From Dipetalonema caudispina (lineage: Eukaryota; Nematoda; Chromadorea; Rhabditida; Onchocercidae): a DNA stretch of 64,000 bases. Location of the stretch: contig JABVXV010000051.1 in NCBI GenBank assembly GCA_013365325.1, forward strand, positions 62,001 to 126,000, in the 5' to 3' direction. The translations under genes were made by a program, and so were the position numbers. This document shows, in pieces, positions 1-12,774 of the stretch (positions within the stretch are counted from its first letter, which is position 1; the number at the start of each line of letters is the position of its first letter). Below the pieces are notes generated by a model. That model was not told the DNA's origin. It searched no databases and was given only the letters and a program-made list of their open reading frames with translations.

Positions 1-8
1 ATCTTTTT

Positions 9-60
9 AGCAGTACAGAGTAACTTTTAAATTACGGAAAGTCGTAGCAAGTAATTTTTG
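9..60. repeat. Imperfect dispersed repeat, copy A
   Basis: This begins with AGCAGTACAGAGTAA and continues with an AT-rich tail. The same start and a similar tail recur near 3529-3590. No coding content. Confidence 0.5.
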
Positions 61-488
61 AGTAATCTGAATAACTGCCAAAAAGAAGTGTTTAGTAAGG
101 ATTGAGTACAACATTAGTAGGTATTTTATTTGGTTTTGAAATTTTCCGTGAACTAAAAGGAAATAGAATGCATTTGGTAATCAATTAAACGAACAGAAAA
201 CTTTTCGATTTGTTTGGAAGTAAATTAAGTTTAATATTAAATGACGTAAACCTTCCTTAATTAAATTGATGTAAAAGCAATTGCATTTTTTGTATTGCTG
301 AATTTTGCTATTTCATATTGGATGCATTCATATGCAAATACGGCTGTATTATAAATTGTCTTTGATTCACATTTCTTGTCATGCTTCGGGGGGTCATTGC
401 TGACTTCTTCGATTTGTAAGTATTTAGGGTTAAGGGAGTTTAAGCAATGGCCAAATTTGAATGATTTTTGCATTTGAAATCAGATGGA

Positions 489-782
489 TCACAAAACAAT
501 GAAGACATTTGGCAGCATCAACAACATATTTGGCCAAGGAGCTACACAGCCTACCCATGTTGCAAGTCTTAAAAATGAGATGGGAAATTTGGGAAAAGAA
601 TGATAGTAGTAATTAATCAGTGGATATTGATCACAACGACTGATTGAGATCAATTGTTGAAGGTAGTCCTTGTTATAGTTGCAGGAAAAGAACCGTTGAC
701 AACTAATAATTGAATAGAGCATAGTTGAACACAACAGTAAGATACAGCATAAGCTTGAAAGAATTTCCCGAAAGCCGAGCAC
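489..782 (-). CDS. Doubtful exon or small secreted-protein ORF
   Basis: An open frame of 97 codons whose N-terminal portion looks like a signal peptide: a leucine- and cysteine-rich hydrophobic stretch (ILSSLCCILLLCSTMLYSII), followed by a Cys-, Tyr- and Asn-containing region. It lacks an ATG at its 5' end; the first codon is GTG just inside a TTTAG acceptor-like site, so it would have to be an internal exon or start at a downstream ATG. Another minus-strand open frame follows at 261-473 and one precedes it at 839-1081, but I could not join them with consistent splice phases. I do not recognise the protein. It may be a chance ORF. Confidence 0.18.
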   Translation of the reverse strand: MLGFREILSSLCCILLLCSTMLYSIISCQRFFSCNYNKDYLQQLISISRCDQYPLINYYYHSFPKFPISFLRLATWVGCVAPWPNMLLMLPNVFIVL

Positions 783-3472
783 TAAATATTGTGGTTACTA
801 TCTCATCACATCCTTTATGCTGAACGAATGGATAAGTTTCAACGATAAACTACGACAGATTTATCAGCATAAGTCGATAGAATGGGTCTAATCCTTGAGA
901 ACAATGTTTGGACAATACAAATGCTTGAAAAATTGAATGAATTGTGCAAGGCAAGTTGAACGGAATTTATTCCCCACATTTTTTTTTTTTTCTTTTTTGT
1001 TTCACCCCACTGAGAAATCTTTTGATTTTTACAGCATTTAAAAATCATTGCTTTGAAATCGGTTGCACTCTTCCAATGCATTTTCTCTCATCCTACCAAT
1101 TGTTGCCTGTTACACTTTCTATTTTATAAAATGTAAGCTTTTAAGCTGTGCTATAATAATTCAAAATTTATTCATAGTTCAAAAGTACAATTATTATTGC
1201 ACTTCGTTGATGCATATTCGGCATTATATAAAACATTTAAAAATTTTTTTGAAAAAGTCCTTTCTTAAAATATGAAATCTTCATGGAATAAATTTTAATT
1301 GTATTTCAAAGCGATGTTAAAATTAACATATTAAATAGAAGAAGTTAACTGCATGATATTCAATTTAATAATTAGTTAGTGTGAACTTGAAATTGAGCAA
1401 AATCAAATTTGTAATCAAAATATGATAATAAGTTTAATGAGCAATCATTCATCGGAATTTCGTAAAATCACTCACCGTACACGAGCATCGAATTTAATCC
1501 ACCATAAATTCAAATAGCAAATATGTCATTAACAGATCACTGAAAATCCAATCATTCGTGCAAATTGAATGTACTATCATTGATCTCCACCCCTTATAAT
1601 AGTTCTTATTGTATTTCCAAAAAGCTTTTATCACTCTTTCTGGATGCTATCATACTAATCAGACTGAACGATAAAGATAGTATCTTCGGGAATGATATTT
1701 TCCAGGTTAAACTAATTCATTAAAATATGTGCAATTATTTAATTACAGCTTGTATAAATGAATTCATTCATGATACATTGATCCAATAAATCAATCTATC
1801 GTGCTATATTTCCCAGTTTTTTCCATTATTTTTTCCTTATCTTTGATTAAATTTTTGTCAACATTTTTTGAATGATCATTGAAAACAGGTCAATTGTCAC
1901 ATAAATGTTTTCTGCATACCCTTTCTTAGAATAATACGAACTATTGTAATTGAATTGGAACTTACTTCTCCTTTTTTTTTTTCCTAATACCTGCATCAAA
2001 TAATGAAAGCCAATTATTTCTATATTCAGCAAATGGTTTCTGTAAGATTTTTGGGGAAAAAACTCTGGAATTCCAGTAAAAGCAACGTAATATTGCTGTA
2101 TATTATTTGGGCTAAGGTCAAAGAGGCCAAAGTCATTAATTACTCCAATTAATGATGAAATTTTTTTCGTTTTTTCTTTTCTTGCGACGAATAGTTTGAT
2201 GATTTATGATATATGCATTTTCTTCTGTCAGTCTGATGATTAAAAGATTTTTGGGAAGGTTAAACAAATAAATTGTGTTTCAAGTATTATTTGTTAAATG
2301 TTGGAAATTTATCTTTAAAATAAACTTCCTCATAATTCTCGCCAAAATCTTAAGTTAATTGAAAAGAGTTTCGGAAACATCGTACCATTTTTTCTTCTGA
2401 AAAAAAACTTTAACCGGAAAAAGTTTTTCTTTATTGGGAGCCATTTTCTTTGAACGAACACTTTTTTTCCTTTTTTATCAAACTTCCAGCTTTTCGGCCT
2501 ATTTTCTTTTTTTTTCCCATTTCCACTCATCCCATTTTATCTCGAGACATTTTAAAATGATTTGAAATTCTAAATATTTTAGAGTTAATTTTACAATTAA
2601 AGTATAAATTTGAGAGTACTTAAAGATTTTTCGAATTGCGTATAAAATTAATAAAAAAAATTGGCTAAAAAATTTTCAACTAAATAAGTTTTTAAAATTG
2701 AATAAAATTCAATGAAAAAGGAAAAAATTCATTTTTTGTTTGCTGTTTCTACAAAACGATATAAACATTTAAGTGGGATTGATTGGAAAAATAAGTACGA
2801 TTTGCTGAAAAGGAGAAAAAAGGGCGAGAAGGAAAACGAAAAGAAGAAAGAAACGCAAAAATGTTAGGAAGAGAGGAAAGAAAAATAAAAATTATAATTC
2901 TTTCCAGTGATTGAAAATTAGTACAAGTGTGTTCAAATTCCATTAATGGCAGCATTCAAATTTTATTGAAAACGGATCGCTTAGTTAATTGTTAAATGAT
3001 AACAATTTTTTATTTATTTTGAAAGATATCAAATATTTTGCTATTATTTATATCAATGATAATATGTTTTGATAACATTTAACATTAATATTATTGAATA
3101 CAATTAGATGGATTTAAAAAAAAAAAAATTAAAGAAACAAAAAATTAAATTACTTTTTTTGTATTGCTTATTTTTCTCTGCTATTGTGAATTTTTATAGT
3201 TTTAATTAGTTCGAAAAAAAATGTTTGTTTACCATTTTTAATCATCCATCGTTTATTTCTTCATACATTTATAAAATGCTGCGTAGAAACAGCAAGAAGA
3301 TATAATTGAACTATTAAACAAATATACTAACAGTATTGTAACACTTCGGAAAGATTTAATTATACAAATTAAGGAAACACAAAAAATGTGATAGGATAAT
3401 TCGGAATAAAAATGTGAAATAATTAAATATAAAATTTTACACTTTATACAATATATTCAGCTAATATCAAAA

Positions 3473-3600
3473 GCAGTGCAGAATAATTACAGAAAAAATG
3501 AAAGCAACGGATTTTAAAGTTACAAAAAGCAGTACAGAGTAATTTTTAAGTTACAGAAAAAGTAGTACGAAACAATTTTTAAGAGAACAATTTTTTAAGA
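3473..3600. repeat. Imperfect dispersed repeat, copies B and C
   Basis: Two adjacent degenerate units. One begins AGCAGTGCAGAATAAT at about 3473 and the other AGCAGTACAGAGTAAT at about 3529; both are followed by a TTACAGAAAAA-like segment. They match the unit at the left edge of the window. This suggests a small non-coding repeat family, but only three copies are visible here. Confidence 0.5.
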
Positions 3601-6600
3601 AGAATTCTTCATATTTCATCAGTTCTTTTTCCAAGTTGCAGATGTAATCATATATTATGCTAATTTGTACTAATGAGCGTTGAATTTTTCATTTCTAGTC
3701 TAATATCGAATGATTATTGCAGTAACTTTTTTCTATGAGAAAATAACTGTAGGTGATAAAGGATGAAGTGATAATTACATAGTAAATATACATTTGTAAC
3801 AAAAAAAATCAATAAATAAAATTTAGAAATAAATTTTAAAACATAAATATCATTCTTGGAAGTGGTTCAAATTGCTTATTATTCTCGTTGATCTTGGCTC
3901 GATTGTAATTATTGCGCTTATTGTTATCGATTACTTTGCGCCCCGTTGTAATCATTGAGCTTATTGTTATCGTTGATATTTCAATCAATTGTAAATGTTG
4001 GGATTGTTCCAAATTGTAATCAGTCATTTAGCTCTTGTAAAATAATTTTGACATGGTTGAACTCTTTTCTTTTACCAAATAATTTTTTTTTACGACCATT
4101 TTTTTTTGCAGTAGTAAAATTTAAAAATAAAATCTGTGCGATATTGATGTAAAATTTTAACTTTTGTTTTTTTAGATTTCGACATTTTTTTTATTTTTGG
4201 AATAAGAGAAATTAGAAAAAATTGGATAAATTAATTTATGAATTTTTCGAATTAGTAATAAAGCAGCATACGTTGGCAATAAATAAATAAATAAAAAAGA
4301 GCTGAAAAGTACAAGTGGAAACTATCAATAAATGTAAATATCGATGTGTTTGTGTAATAACGAAATATAATCAATTCTTTTCTTATTTTGATTTCCAGTT
4401 CATCTCATCATTTTACGTTTATAGAATTTTAACAAAAAAGGAAATTGACTTGTTCATGATGATCAAAATTTTGTAATTATTCAACTTTTAAAATAATTTG
4501 AAGTTCGAATGCAATGTTCGGTAAGCTTCTTTTGCAAGACCGTTTAGTTACAAAATTTGATATCATAATTAATGTAAATTGATTTGGTTCAGTATGGTTG
4601 ATTAAAAGGTTTACATTTTTACTTTATTGCTTACCATATGCAATAAACGATGACAATGTGGGACAACCTGGTAATAATAGCTGAATGATAAGTTTTCATG
4701 ATCCTTTCATGGATGAGATCCTCAGCGCAGATCTAATGACCAGCTTTTAAATATATAATAATGACAATATACTCATGTCGAGTGCTGAAATTACCGCGAT
4801 TTCTCAAGAAATTTATCACTTTCGCATAAAATTGATAAACGAAACATCGAAATGGATATCATTCTGATCAAATACTGTGACAATTAAGTTTTATCTTTAG
4901 GATAAAAGAAAACAACTAGTGCGATTGACAGGTATAAAGAAAACGTTTTTAAATAAAAAATAATTAAAACATTCTCAAACTTTTTAATCCAAAACCATTA
5001 AGCAGTGAGATTGTTGATAACATTTACAAAAAAATATCATACTAATATGATACAATATTAAGAGGAATATTTAAAGATTTAAAACTATTCAATTTTACAA
5101 ATAATTTTGAAAATAGAAAATAAAAATTCTTTTCGCTATACGTTTTTACAAAATTCAACATTTAATCATTGTTGAATTGTGAGGAATAATTCGATACTGA
5201 ATAATGTAAGTTTGGTTATGAGTTTATACTGCAATCAACTTGGAATTATAATAATATATGACGACAAATTCATTGAATAGAGAATAGTTGGAATGAAATA
5301 ATTCATACGAAACATCTCCAATTTGGACAAAATTTACGATAATTGCAATTAACCAGGTGGAGTTCTATGCCAAGCAGTTAATTTAATTTTTTTTTTTAAT
5401 CTACCATTTTTAGAAATTATTGCATTTCGTTATTTTTTGCTTCTATGAAAAAATTATTCAAAAATTATTCGTTGTAGAAGAATCAAATTATTGCTGAAAG
5501 ATAGAAACGACATCTCATTATTTGTTTCTTTTTCCATTTTATTGCTAAAATAATTCTTTGTTTTAAAATCTGATTGGTAAAGTCCCAAAATACAATTGGA
5601 ATATTTGTTGCTATAATGATAATCGAAAATCGACTTGGAATGTTAAAAAAGTGCAGAATTTACACGATGGCATTGGAGCAATGGTACAATTTGGTACGTA
5701 TGGTAGTAGTAGCAGTAGCAATTTTCCTCAGAAATTTTTTTTACAGTATTCCAGTTAATTAAATAATTAACGGCGAATTAAAAAAAAATGAGAAAAAAAA
5801 AAACTCGCAGATCAAGTTTAAAAGCATAGTCTAACGCGATTTGCTAGAATGCAAAAAATGAAAGTACGCACATATTTTCATTTTCAGTTACTTGAAAAAA
5901 TATTTGGTAACATTATGCTTATTTTAAATTTTTTATAGAATAACAGGTTGTCTGACAGTTGAAATCAAATTACCTTTTAGTGCACTCACAACATTTCCAT
6001 TTTAACATTTTCTTTTTCTTTGTAAAAATTTGAAAGGAGAAACAACCTATGCTAAATTTTTCATAGTGAATCAATTATGGACAAGAAAAAAAAAAGGAGG
6101 AAAAAAGATAAAAGTGAAGTAAAAAAGGTAAGAATGAAAAGGGAAATGATGAAAACAAGTTCCGTTCATTGCTTATAAATACCTCTTTTTTTTCAAAAAA
6201 TGAAATTACTTAAACTAGAAAAAGCAATTTATTTCTCCCAATTCCTTGGACAATATTTGTTATTTTGAAGTAAGACAGTAGAAATCAGTGTATTACTATA
6301 AAATATAGTTATAAATTATCGTTTGACGATATTGTTACTATTATAACAACTGTTCTATAATGATAACAACAACAGCAATAATAATAATAATAATGATAAA
6401 CATTTTTCCTACCCATGATTAGTACTGATATTTTAATTATCCAGTTAATAGTTTGGAAATAAACTTCTCTTTGATATTTTACAATTAAGGTTGATAAATT
6501 GTAAACAAGCTACTTATTTGTACTTATATTCTTCTACGATGACACAATGAAAATTTGACTTTGAATCTACGATGATATGATCAAATGAAATCTTTTTATT

Positions 6601-7644
6601 ACTGCTAGAAGAATTATTGCAAATTTCAATTCTTAGGAGCATTACTTTCGTGTTACGTTAATTCAAATTTTAAAAGTTATTCATTGAATTTGAAAATGAT
6701 TAATGCCACAAGATTTTCTGATTGAATCTTTCGGATGATATTGAAATTATTGAAATGCTTGAAGTCAGATTAAAAGGTTGCTATAAAAAATAATGTAATT
6801 CTTATTTGTATTATTGAAAGAATTCAGACTTAATTAAATTGCAATCATTGCTACTTGAAATTTGCAATGTAAACATGATCTGATATATCTCAATCATTAA
6901 ATTTATTTTTTTCCAAAAGCTAAACCCTGTTTTTGCAATTTCAACAGCTCATTAAAGGATATACGTAAACAGTAATTGCAGTATATCAAAAAGATTTGAA
7001 TTTACCTGAATTGCAACCATTACTTTCTAAGAGTTGTAGTATAACTAGACTTGTTTATTCATCTAATTATTTGTATTATTTTTCCTACTAAGAGTATATA
7101 TTGAACATAGTGCTGGAACTGACCGATTATCGCAGTTAATTTCTTCTTTTTGTTTTTGTTGTAATGGGCTTGAAAGAACACAACAGTTTACATTTATATT
7201 TCATTCAATCATATCTTTCCTTCTCTTACTTTTTCTGCGTCTAAATTCTGAAAATATTTTTCTTAAAAGTTGCAGAAGAAATATAGTTGGTACTGCATCA
7301 TTATATTTATAGCTCTAAGATGAATGTAAAGTACGAATTTCTTCAAATAGTAAAAGAAAAAGGAAAGTTACGTTGAATCAATGAATCCACTAAATTATTT
7401 GATCATTTTCGAATATCATTTTCGTTTTTTGGTTTGATACAAAATGGAACAATAAGAGATAAAGCAGTTTGGTTGAAGGATTAAATTTGGCATGGGTCCT
7501 AGAGATTAGGATCTGATTTTAATTGAATGCTTGTATCACAATGATATTTAAAATGCACGGGGTATTTTTAATTTAGACATAGCTACAACGAATGCGTATA
7601 TCGTTAGTGTTACAGAGATATCTGTTATAATTTGTAATTTTAAG

Positions 7645-10077
7645 ATGGTACCATATTTCTGGTTGATAGTTGTTGTTTTGCCATGCAGCATTGTTAATGC
7701 TGGTTGTGGTCATCACCGACCATCATCATATCAAATGTATCCGCGACCACAGCCATCGCAGCAACTATGTCCACCACAACCATGTCCACCTCCACCTGTT
7801 CCACCTCCTTGTCCGCCAAAATATTGTCCTTCTCCGGCACCACCAATGCCTTGTCCACCACAGCCATGTCCACCACCACCACCTCCAATCCCCTGTCCGA
7901 CATCACCACTATGTCCACCACCACCACCAATACCTTGTCCACCTCCACCACCACCAAAACCCTGCCCACCTCCACCACCTCCACCTCCTTGTCCTGTAAA
8001 ATATTGTCCCCCTCCGCCATTACCACCTCCATGCCCAAAACCTCCACCACCAATACCTTGTCCACCACCGCCACCACCAAAACCATGCCCACCTCCACCT
8101 CCTTGTCCACCAATGCGCTGTCCTGCTCCGCCACCTCCACCTCCATGCCCAAAACCTTCACCGCCAGTTTGTCCACCTCCGCAACCACCAGTACCCTGTC
8201 CACCACAACCACAAGTACCTTGTCCACCTCCACTGCCACCACAACCTTGTTTACATGCGCCAGATCATGCATCTCCACCAACACCACCACCAGCACCACT
8301 ACCATCACTACCACCACCAATGCCACCACCACTACCACCACCAATGCCACCACCACTACCACCACCACCATCGCCAGTACCTTCTTGCGTAAGTACTATT
8401 AGTTTAATCTTATTCAATGCAGGAATTTAAGTTATTGCAGGGTGAAAGTAATCAAGTAAAGATTACTATTTAATTAATTCGGATTTAAATTCCACCTTGC
8501 ACCATTTCGAAAGAAGACCTAAGAGTCTTTTCGAAACAGCAAAAATATCAAAAATTAATCGTATTAACATAATCTATTGTGAGCATTCCTAATTCGATTG
8601 TTTCATTTTTTAGACTTCTTAGTGAACTTACATTTGCGCTTACCTAATATATCACTTAAATTTACACCTGAGTACTTACACTACTAATTTCAGGTTTTTA
8701 TTGACATGTAGCGCTTGATTCACTAATTTCGGAAGCTCACTGCTTGATTCTTAGATTTGACCTTTGGGATCAGTGAAGGATCATTACTTCACAGATGTTT
8801 CAACTTGACTACTTGGACTTTTCCTATCCCTCCTTATTTTGTTCCAACTTGTCTACTTTGCCTTTTGCTTTCTCTTCATTTATGGGAAATCCGGTTAAGA
8901 GGTCAATAAGAGTCCAAAACCCCTAAGCAAATATTTCTAGCAATAAAACTACTGCCAATAAATATAAGCCATCCAGCGAACATATTATGCTGAGGCCTTG
9001 AAGCTCACGCTTGGCTCTTATATATAAAACAAAACGTAAGAATTAATGATGTCGTAATTAATTGGTTGGTCGCAATGATCAAATATGTTCTAACGATCAA
9101 ATAAATAATCTAAACAATCATTGTTGATTCTAGTAAGAGTAGAAATGTTAGCAGTAATCGATATATCTTAAACTGAAATGTTTTATTCATCAAATAATTT
9201 AACTGAAAATGAGGATTTACCTAAATCATACATAATCCAGTAAATAAAGCTATTCCCTTAATTTTAATAACAATATAACCATATTACCATCACCATTTAT
9301 TTGTTTCTTTATTTTTATAAATTATATTTGCTGAAATTTTTACCTATCATAGTTGTTATCAATTAGCAACTCATTATTGAAGAAAGGCGATGCTGCAATA
9401 TGCGCAAACTGCAAACATGGATCACAACCTTCAGAATCAGTGAATAATAATATGATGGGGACATATTTTACTGGTAACAAAAGGCTTTTAGCAAAATTAA
9501 GACGACGAAATAGAAGGACTAAACGAGAAGAAATAAAACTAGTTGTAAATGAAACTTGCAACAGTGAAGATTTGATGAAGATTATGGATCAGGTATCATT
9601 GCAATTATCAATCATTCAAATTCAAATTTTTAGCTAAAATAGATATAACATATTGTAACAATATAGGTTGTAAAATTTCTCCAGTAATATTATTTCAGTA
9701 ATCTGCCGTTTTTTTTCTTTTTGTTTTCCACTATCGAGATTTGTTTATTTTTCTATGAATTCTCGGTTTTTTTCTCCCGGAGTGTCCCATAAATTTTCTT
9801 GGAAAATATAATCAATAGCAAATTGAAAACGAAATCATGTTATACAAGGCAAAAATTATAAATGAAATATTCTAACATTTCGTTTTTTTTTTTTCAGAAT
9901 TTATCAACGAATTTGATAAATTCGAAACGATTGATTCAGAAGTTTGCCGAGCTGAAGTTAAAACGTGATTTCAATGTGATTTGCTCCGATAATTCATTTA
10001 CTTTTATTACACATGCTACCGTATATTGCCAAATAGTTAAGTTTGATGTTTCATGTTATGCATTCACTGCTGATTAA
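7645..10077 (+). CDS. Secreted ground-like (hedgehog-related) protein with Cys/Pro-rich N-terminus
   Basis: Three exons, 7645-8388, 9353-9592 and 9898-10077, all joined in phase 0, give 387 residues. Residues 1-20 form a signal peptide (hydrophobic FWLIVVVLP core, then a small-residue site). Residues 21-248 are almost pure proline with 24 regularly spaced cysteines in CPPPPPPKPC-like units, mostly using CCA codons. Exon 2 adds a basic linker (KLRRRNRRTKRE). From about residue 318 to the end lies a ground-like domain: TCNSEDLMKIM, then SKRLIQKFAELK, FNVICSDNSFTFITH and a final YCQ..SCYAF. That family (PF04155) is nematode-specific, extracellular and often linked to cuticle or apical matrix. 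It is likely disulfide cross-linked outside the cell (inference). The start follows a TTTTAAG acceptor-like site. Confidence 0.9.
7755..8380 (+). repeat. CCA-rich low-complexity coding repeat
   Basis: Imperfect tandem units of CCA and TGT/TGC codons that encode the Pro/Cys tract of the ground-like protein. Because the composition is extreme, several other frames on both strands stay open across it; they are by-products of the repeat. Copy number could vary between individuals. Confidence 0.85.
8389..9352 (+). other. Intron 1 of the ground-like gene
   Basis: A 964-base intron from donor GTAAGT to an acceptor at ATCATAG. It preserves phase 0 between the Pro/Cys-rich exon and the basic-linker exon. 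I see no gene or RNA inside it. Confidence 0.75.
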
Positions 10078-10111
10078 ATTTTACTGCAATTTTTACTTCT
10101 TATCAATTTGT

Positions 10112-10117
10112 AATAAA
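10112..10117 (+). promoter_or_regulatory. Likely polyadenylation signal of the ground-like gene
   Basis: AATAAA 35 bases after the stop codon, with a second AATAAA at 10142-10147. Short 3' UTRs are normal in nematodes. Confidence 0.5.
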
Positions 10118-12248
10118 AGTATAGTTGAATATACTATGAATAATAAATGACGTACAACAATAACATATCTATCGTTTTACAAAGACGATATACTTCACGG
10201 ATTTAAAAATTTCAATAAAATATTCTATTTAATTTTTTCTTGTTCTTCTTCCTTCTTTTGTATTATACACCTCAAATTAGCGTACCAATAAAATCAGTGA
10301 TTAATTCCTTATTCAAAATGATCAATTATTTTTGCTTTTTCTTTGTAACTTTTCCTGAATCTCTCATTACAATTGCACTTCGAATGGCATGTATCATCAC
10401 TGACGATTGCGCAAATGCGCAACGTCATCTAACGCTTTCCAGACGAGAACAATTTTGCAAAAACATCAGCAAAAAAAAAAAAAAAAAGCAATACCAATAG
10501 GTCGGGCAAATTATTCGGATGTCAATAAAATTTCGCAAAAATGACAAATTTATCTTTTACGATTTTTCAGATAATTTTTATGAACTATTTTATTCTTCCT
10601 AACTTTTTTCTATTACATTCATTAACACAATCGCTTTTTTCTTTCATGACTGTCTGGAATTCACTTTCAATTTTATGCAACAATTCAAAAATCAAACTTC
10701 TAAAAATAAAGGGCAGTTTATCGGAGTCATTTATGAATTCTTGCTTAATATTTATACGGAACAGTGACTAAATGAAAAATTTTAGCTACCCACTTTGTAA
10801 ATAGTTTCCAGTTATAGTACAGTGATTGTAAATTGGATTCGAGATAAACTGAAATTCTAAAAAGTTTGCATCCAAATAAATCTATTTCTTAAAACAGTAG
10901 GAATAATTATTCATATTTAATTCAAGAACAAATAAATTAATTCTTTTATTTCAATTATTGATTCATTAGTGGGAGCTTTTTTTCTTTTTGTTCTTCATAT
11001 CCACACATTATAACGTTGTTGTTCAAGACTTCAGGCTTTATACACTAGGCATTCTTGTAATTCATCAGTTCCTCTGCCCCATTAAGATGATATAAGCCTT
11101 GACTTCATCATGTCAAACATATCACAAATTCATCTACTAAACTAAAAAATGAATCTATTCCTTTAATAAAACAATAGGGTAATGTGATAATTGAAATCAA
11201 TAATATATTATTATACTTTCTACGAACCTTTCCGGATATTTTGGCCATTATTAAAGTTAAAAATTTCTAAATGCTAATTAATAAGATCCTTACATAACAT
11301 AAGATTTCATCCTTTATTTCGATAACGACACTAATGACACTGCAACTAGTTGAAGTGTTGAAAATTAATTTGTAAAAGAAACAACTCTTATCATTTCATG
11401 ACAGTTTTTTTTTGGTATTTCATTAATAGAACAGTTACAAACTCCAATTAAAGTAAAATTATTCAAGTTAGCTAACAAGAGTAATATAAATCCACATCAG
11501 GGCAGTGATTAGCATCTATTGTATCTCAATTTTTTTTTTTTTTTTTTTTAATTAAGTATAAGAAATGAAATAAATGCGTTCTCTTGATGCATTCATGCAA
11601 TAAAATTTATTAAAATTTAAGTTGACATCTTTTTTTCGCACATTATAGAATTTAATAGGAATGTCTGAAAAAATTGCAAATTAAATTAATGGAAGGCATT
11701 TCAATAGCCTTGGGTATAATAGCAACATTATCAGTGAAATAGCATTTTTGTTTAAGAAAAACTTCCAAATAAGAGAACTGTTACAATAATTAGCATACAG
11801 AGTCATGAGAGAAAACAAAAATTAATAATATTACTAATTCAATTGTTCCTGTTAACATGCTAGTTAAACGAGACCATTAATGATTTGAAATTTTATGCCT
11901 TCATTACGGCAATATTTTGTGTTATTCTTAACTTTTTTAAAGTTTTTGAAAATATCTCATGTTTTATCTCCTCGATGCTATCAAACTATAATCACTGTGA
12001 TATGATTATAACGATAAAACTACGAAGATCATAGTGGTAAGATTACAATTGGCACATGAAGGAAAATAAATAAATATTTCGCGAAATATATTCCCGAATT
12101 TTGAACATAATATTTCGGTCAAATCATTGCATAATTTATCCCCAATTTTCAAAATCAATCAAAGACGGTTCTCCTCCTAATCAAAAATTTGAACCAATTA
12201 AAAATTGAATGATGCTGGGAGATAACTCAACCTGGGATTCCGAATTGC

Positions 12249-12263
12249 ATGTCGACACCGGTG
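12249..12263 (+). other. Possible five-codon first exon of iws-1
   Basis: ATG followed by four codons (M-S-T-P-V) ends exactly at a GTAATC donor in phase 0. The acceptor TGCAG before the iws-1 ATG at 12775 is also phase 0, so splicing would add MSTPV to the protein. This is an inference from phase and local base composition only. Confidence 0.25.
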
Positions 12264-12769
12264 GTAATCTCGGTAGAAAGAGTTGCTGAGTGTTCTACGA
12301 TTTGCGGAGGACTTGCGTATAACAGTGAGGGGTGTTAAATCGTTTTTTTTTCCCCCCCCCCCGGAAATTCCTGAATTTGCAATCTCTGAAATGCATCTTA
12401 AATTTCTGACTCTTTAATTATTAGCAATATCAACGATATTATTCATTCTTAGTGCATTTCCTGTTGTTTGGGAGAGTAGACAAGTTTTTGATTTTTTTCA
12501 AGCGATTAGTATGCAGTTCAGTTGAATATTAATCTCGAATTAATTGAATTTACGAATTCTGCGTATCAGACTTCTATTAGTTTATAAACTGTAGTCAGTT
12601 ACCTGGTGGGATTTATTTTCTACCGAATGTTTCTGGTATTCTCGTATACCAATTAAGAAAAGTAATTACGATTTCAGGTCCCATATGAATAGGACATTTA
12701 TTTTGGGATGGTAGTAAAAATTGCTGATATTATCAATAAGCATAACGTTTATCAAGTTTTTAAATATGC

Positions 12770-12774
12770 TGCAG
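12770..12774 (+). promoter_or_regulatory. Splice or spliced-leader acceptor at the iws-1 start
   Basis: TGCAG lies directly in front of the ATG at 12775. In nematodes this placement is typical of spliced-leader addition, but it could equally receive a short upstream exon. If it is unused, the in-frame ATG at 12766 would be the start. Confidence 0.4.

Larger units (their letters stand above)
1..7644. other. AT-rich intergenic region, no supported gene
   Basis: Long AT-rich stretch without a recognisable protein or RNA gene. It holds homopolymer runs, a short AAT microsatellite near 6378-6397, and an imperfect repeated motif at its left edge and again near 3473-3600. Weak open frames on the minus strand between about 260 and 1080 are described separately as a doubtful candidate. 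The last few hundred bases should contain the promoter of the ground-like gene at 7645, but I see no defined promoter element. Confidence 0.6.
10118..12774. other. Intergenic region upstream of iws-1
   Basis: AT-rich, with no supported gene for most of its length and a poly-T run near 11530-11549. The part near 12225-12365 is less AT-rich than its surroundings. It carries a small ATG-started frame and a T9C11 run (12343-12362), and may be the promoter or first exon of the IWS1 gene. Confidence 0.5.

Noticed and set aside
7694..8402. Val-rich minus-strand ORF and Ser/Thr- or His-rich plus-strand ORFs over the proline tract
   Set aside because: They arise from reading the CCN repeat in other frames. 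Only the Pro/Cys frame has a signal peptide and splices in phase to a recognised domain.
10240..10771. Phe/Leu/Ser-rich plus-strand ORFs
   Set aside because: AT-rich chance frames with no splice chain or domain, lying beyond the polyadenylation signal of the ground-like gene.
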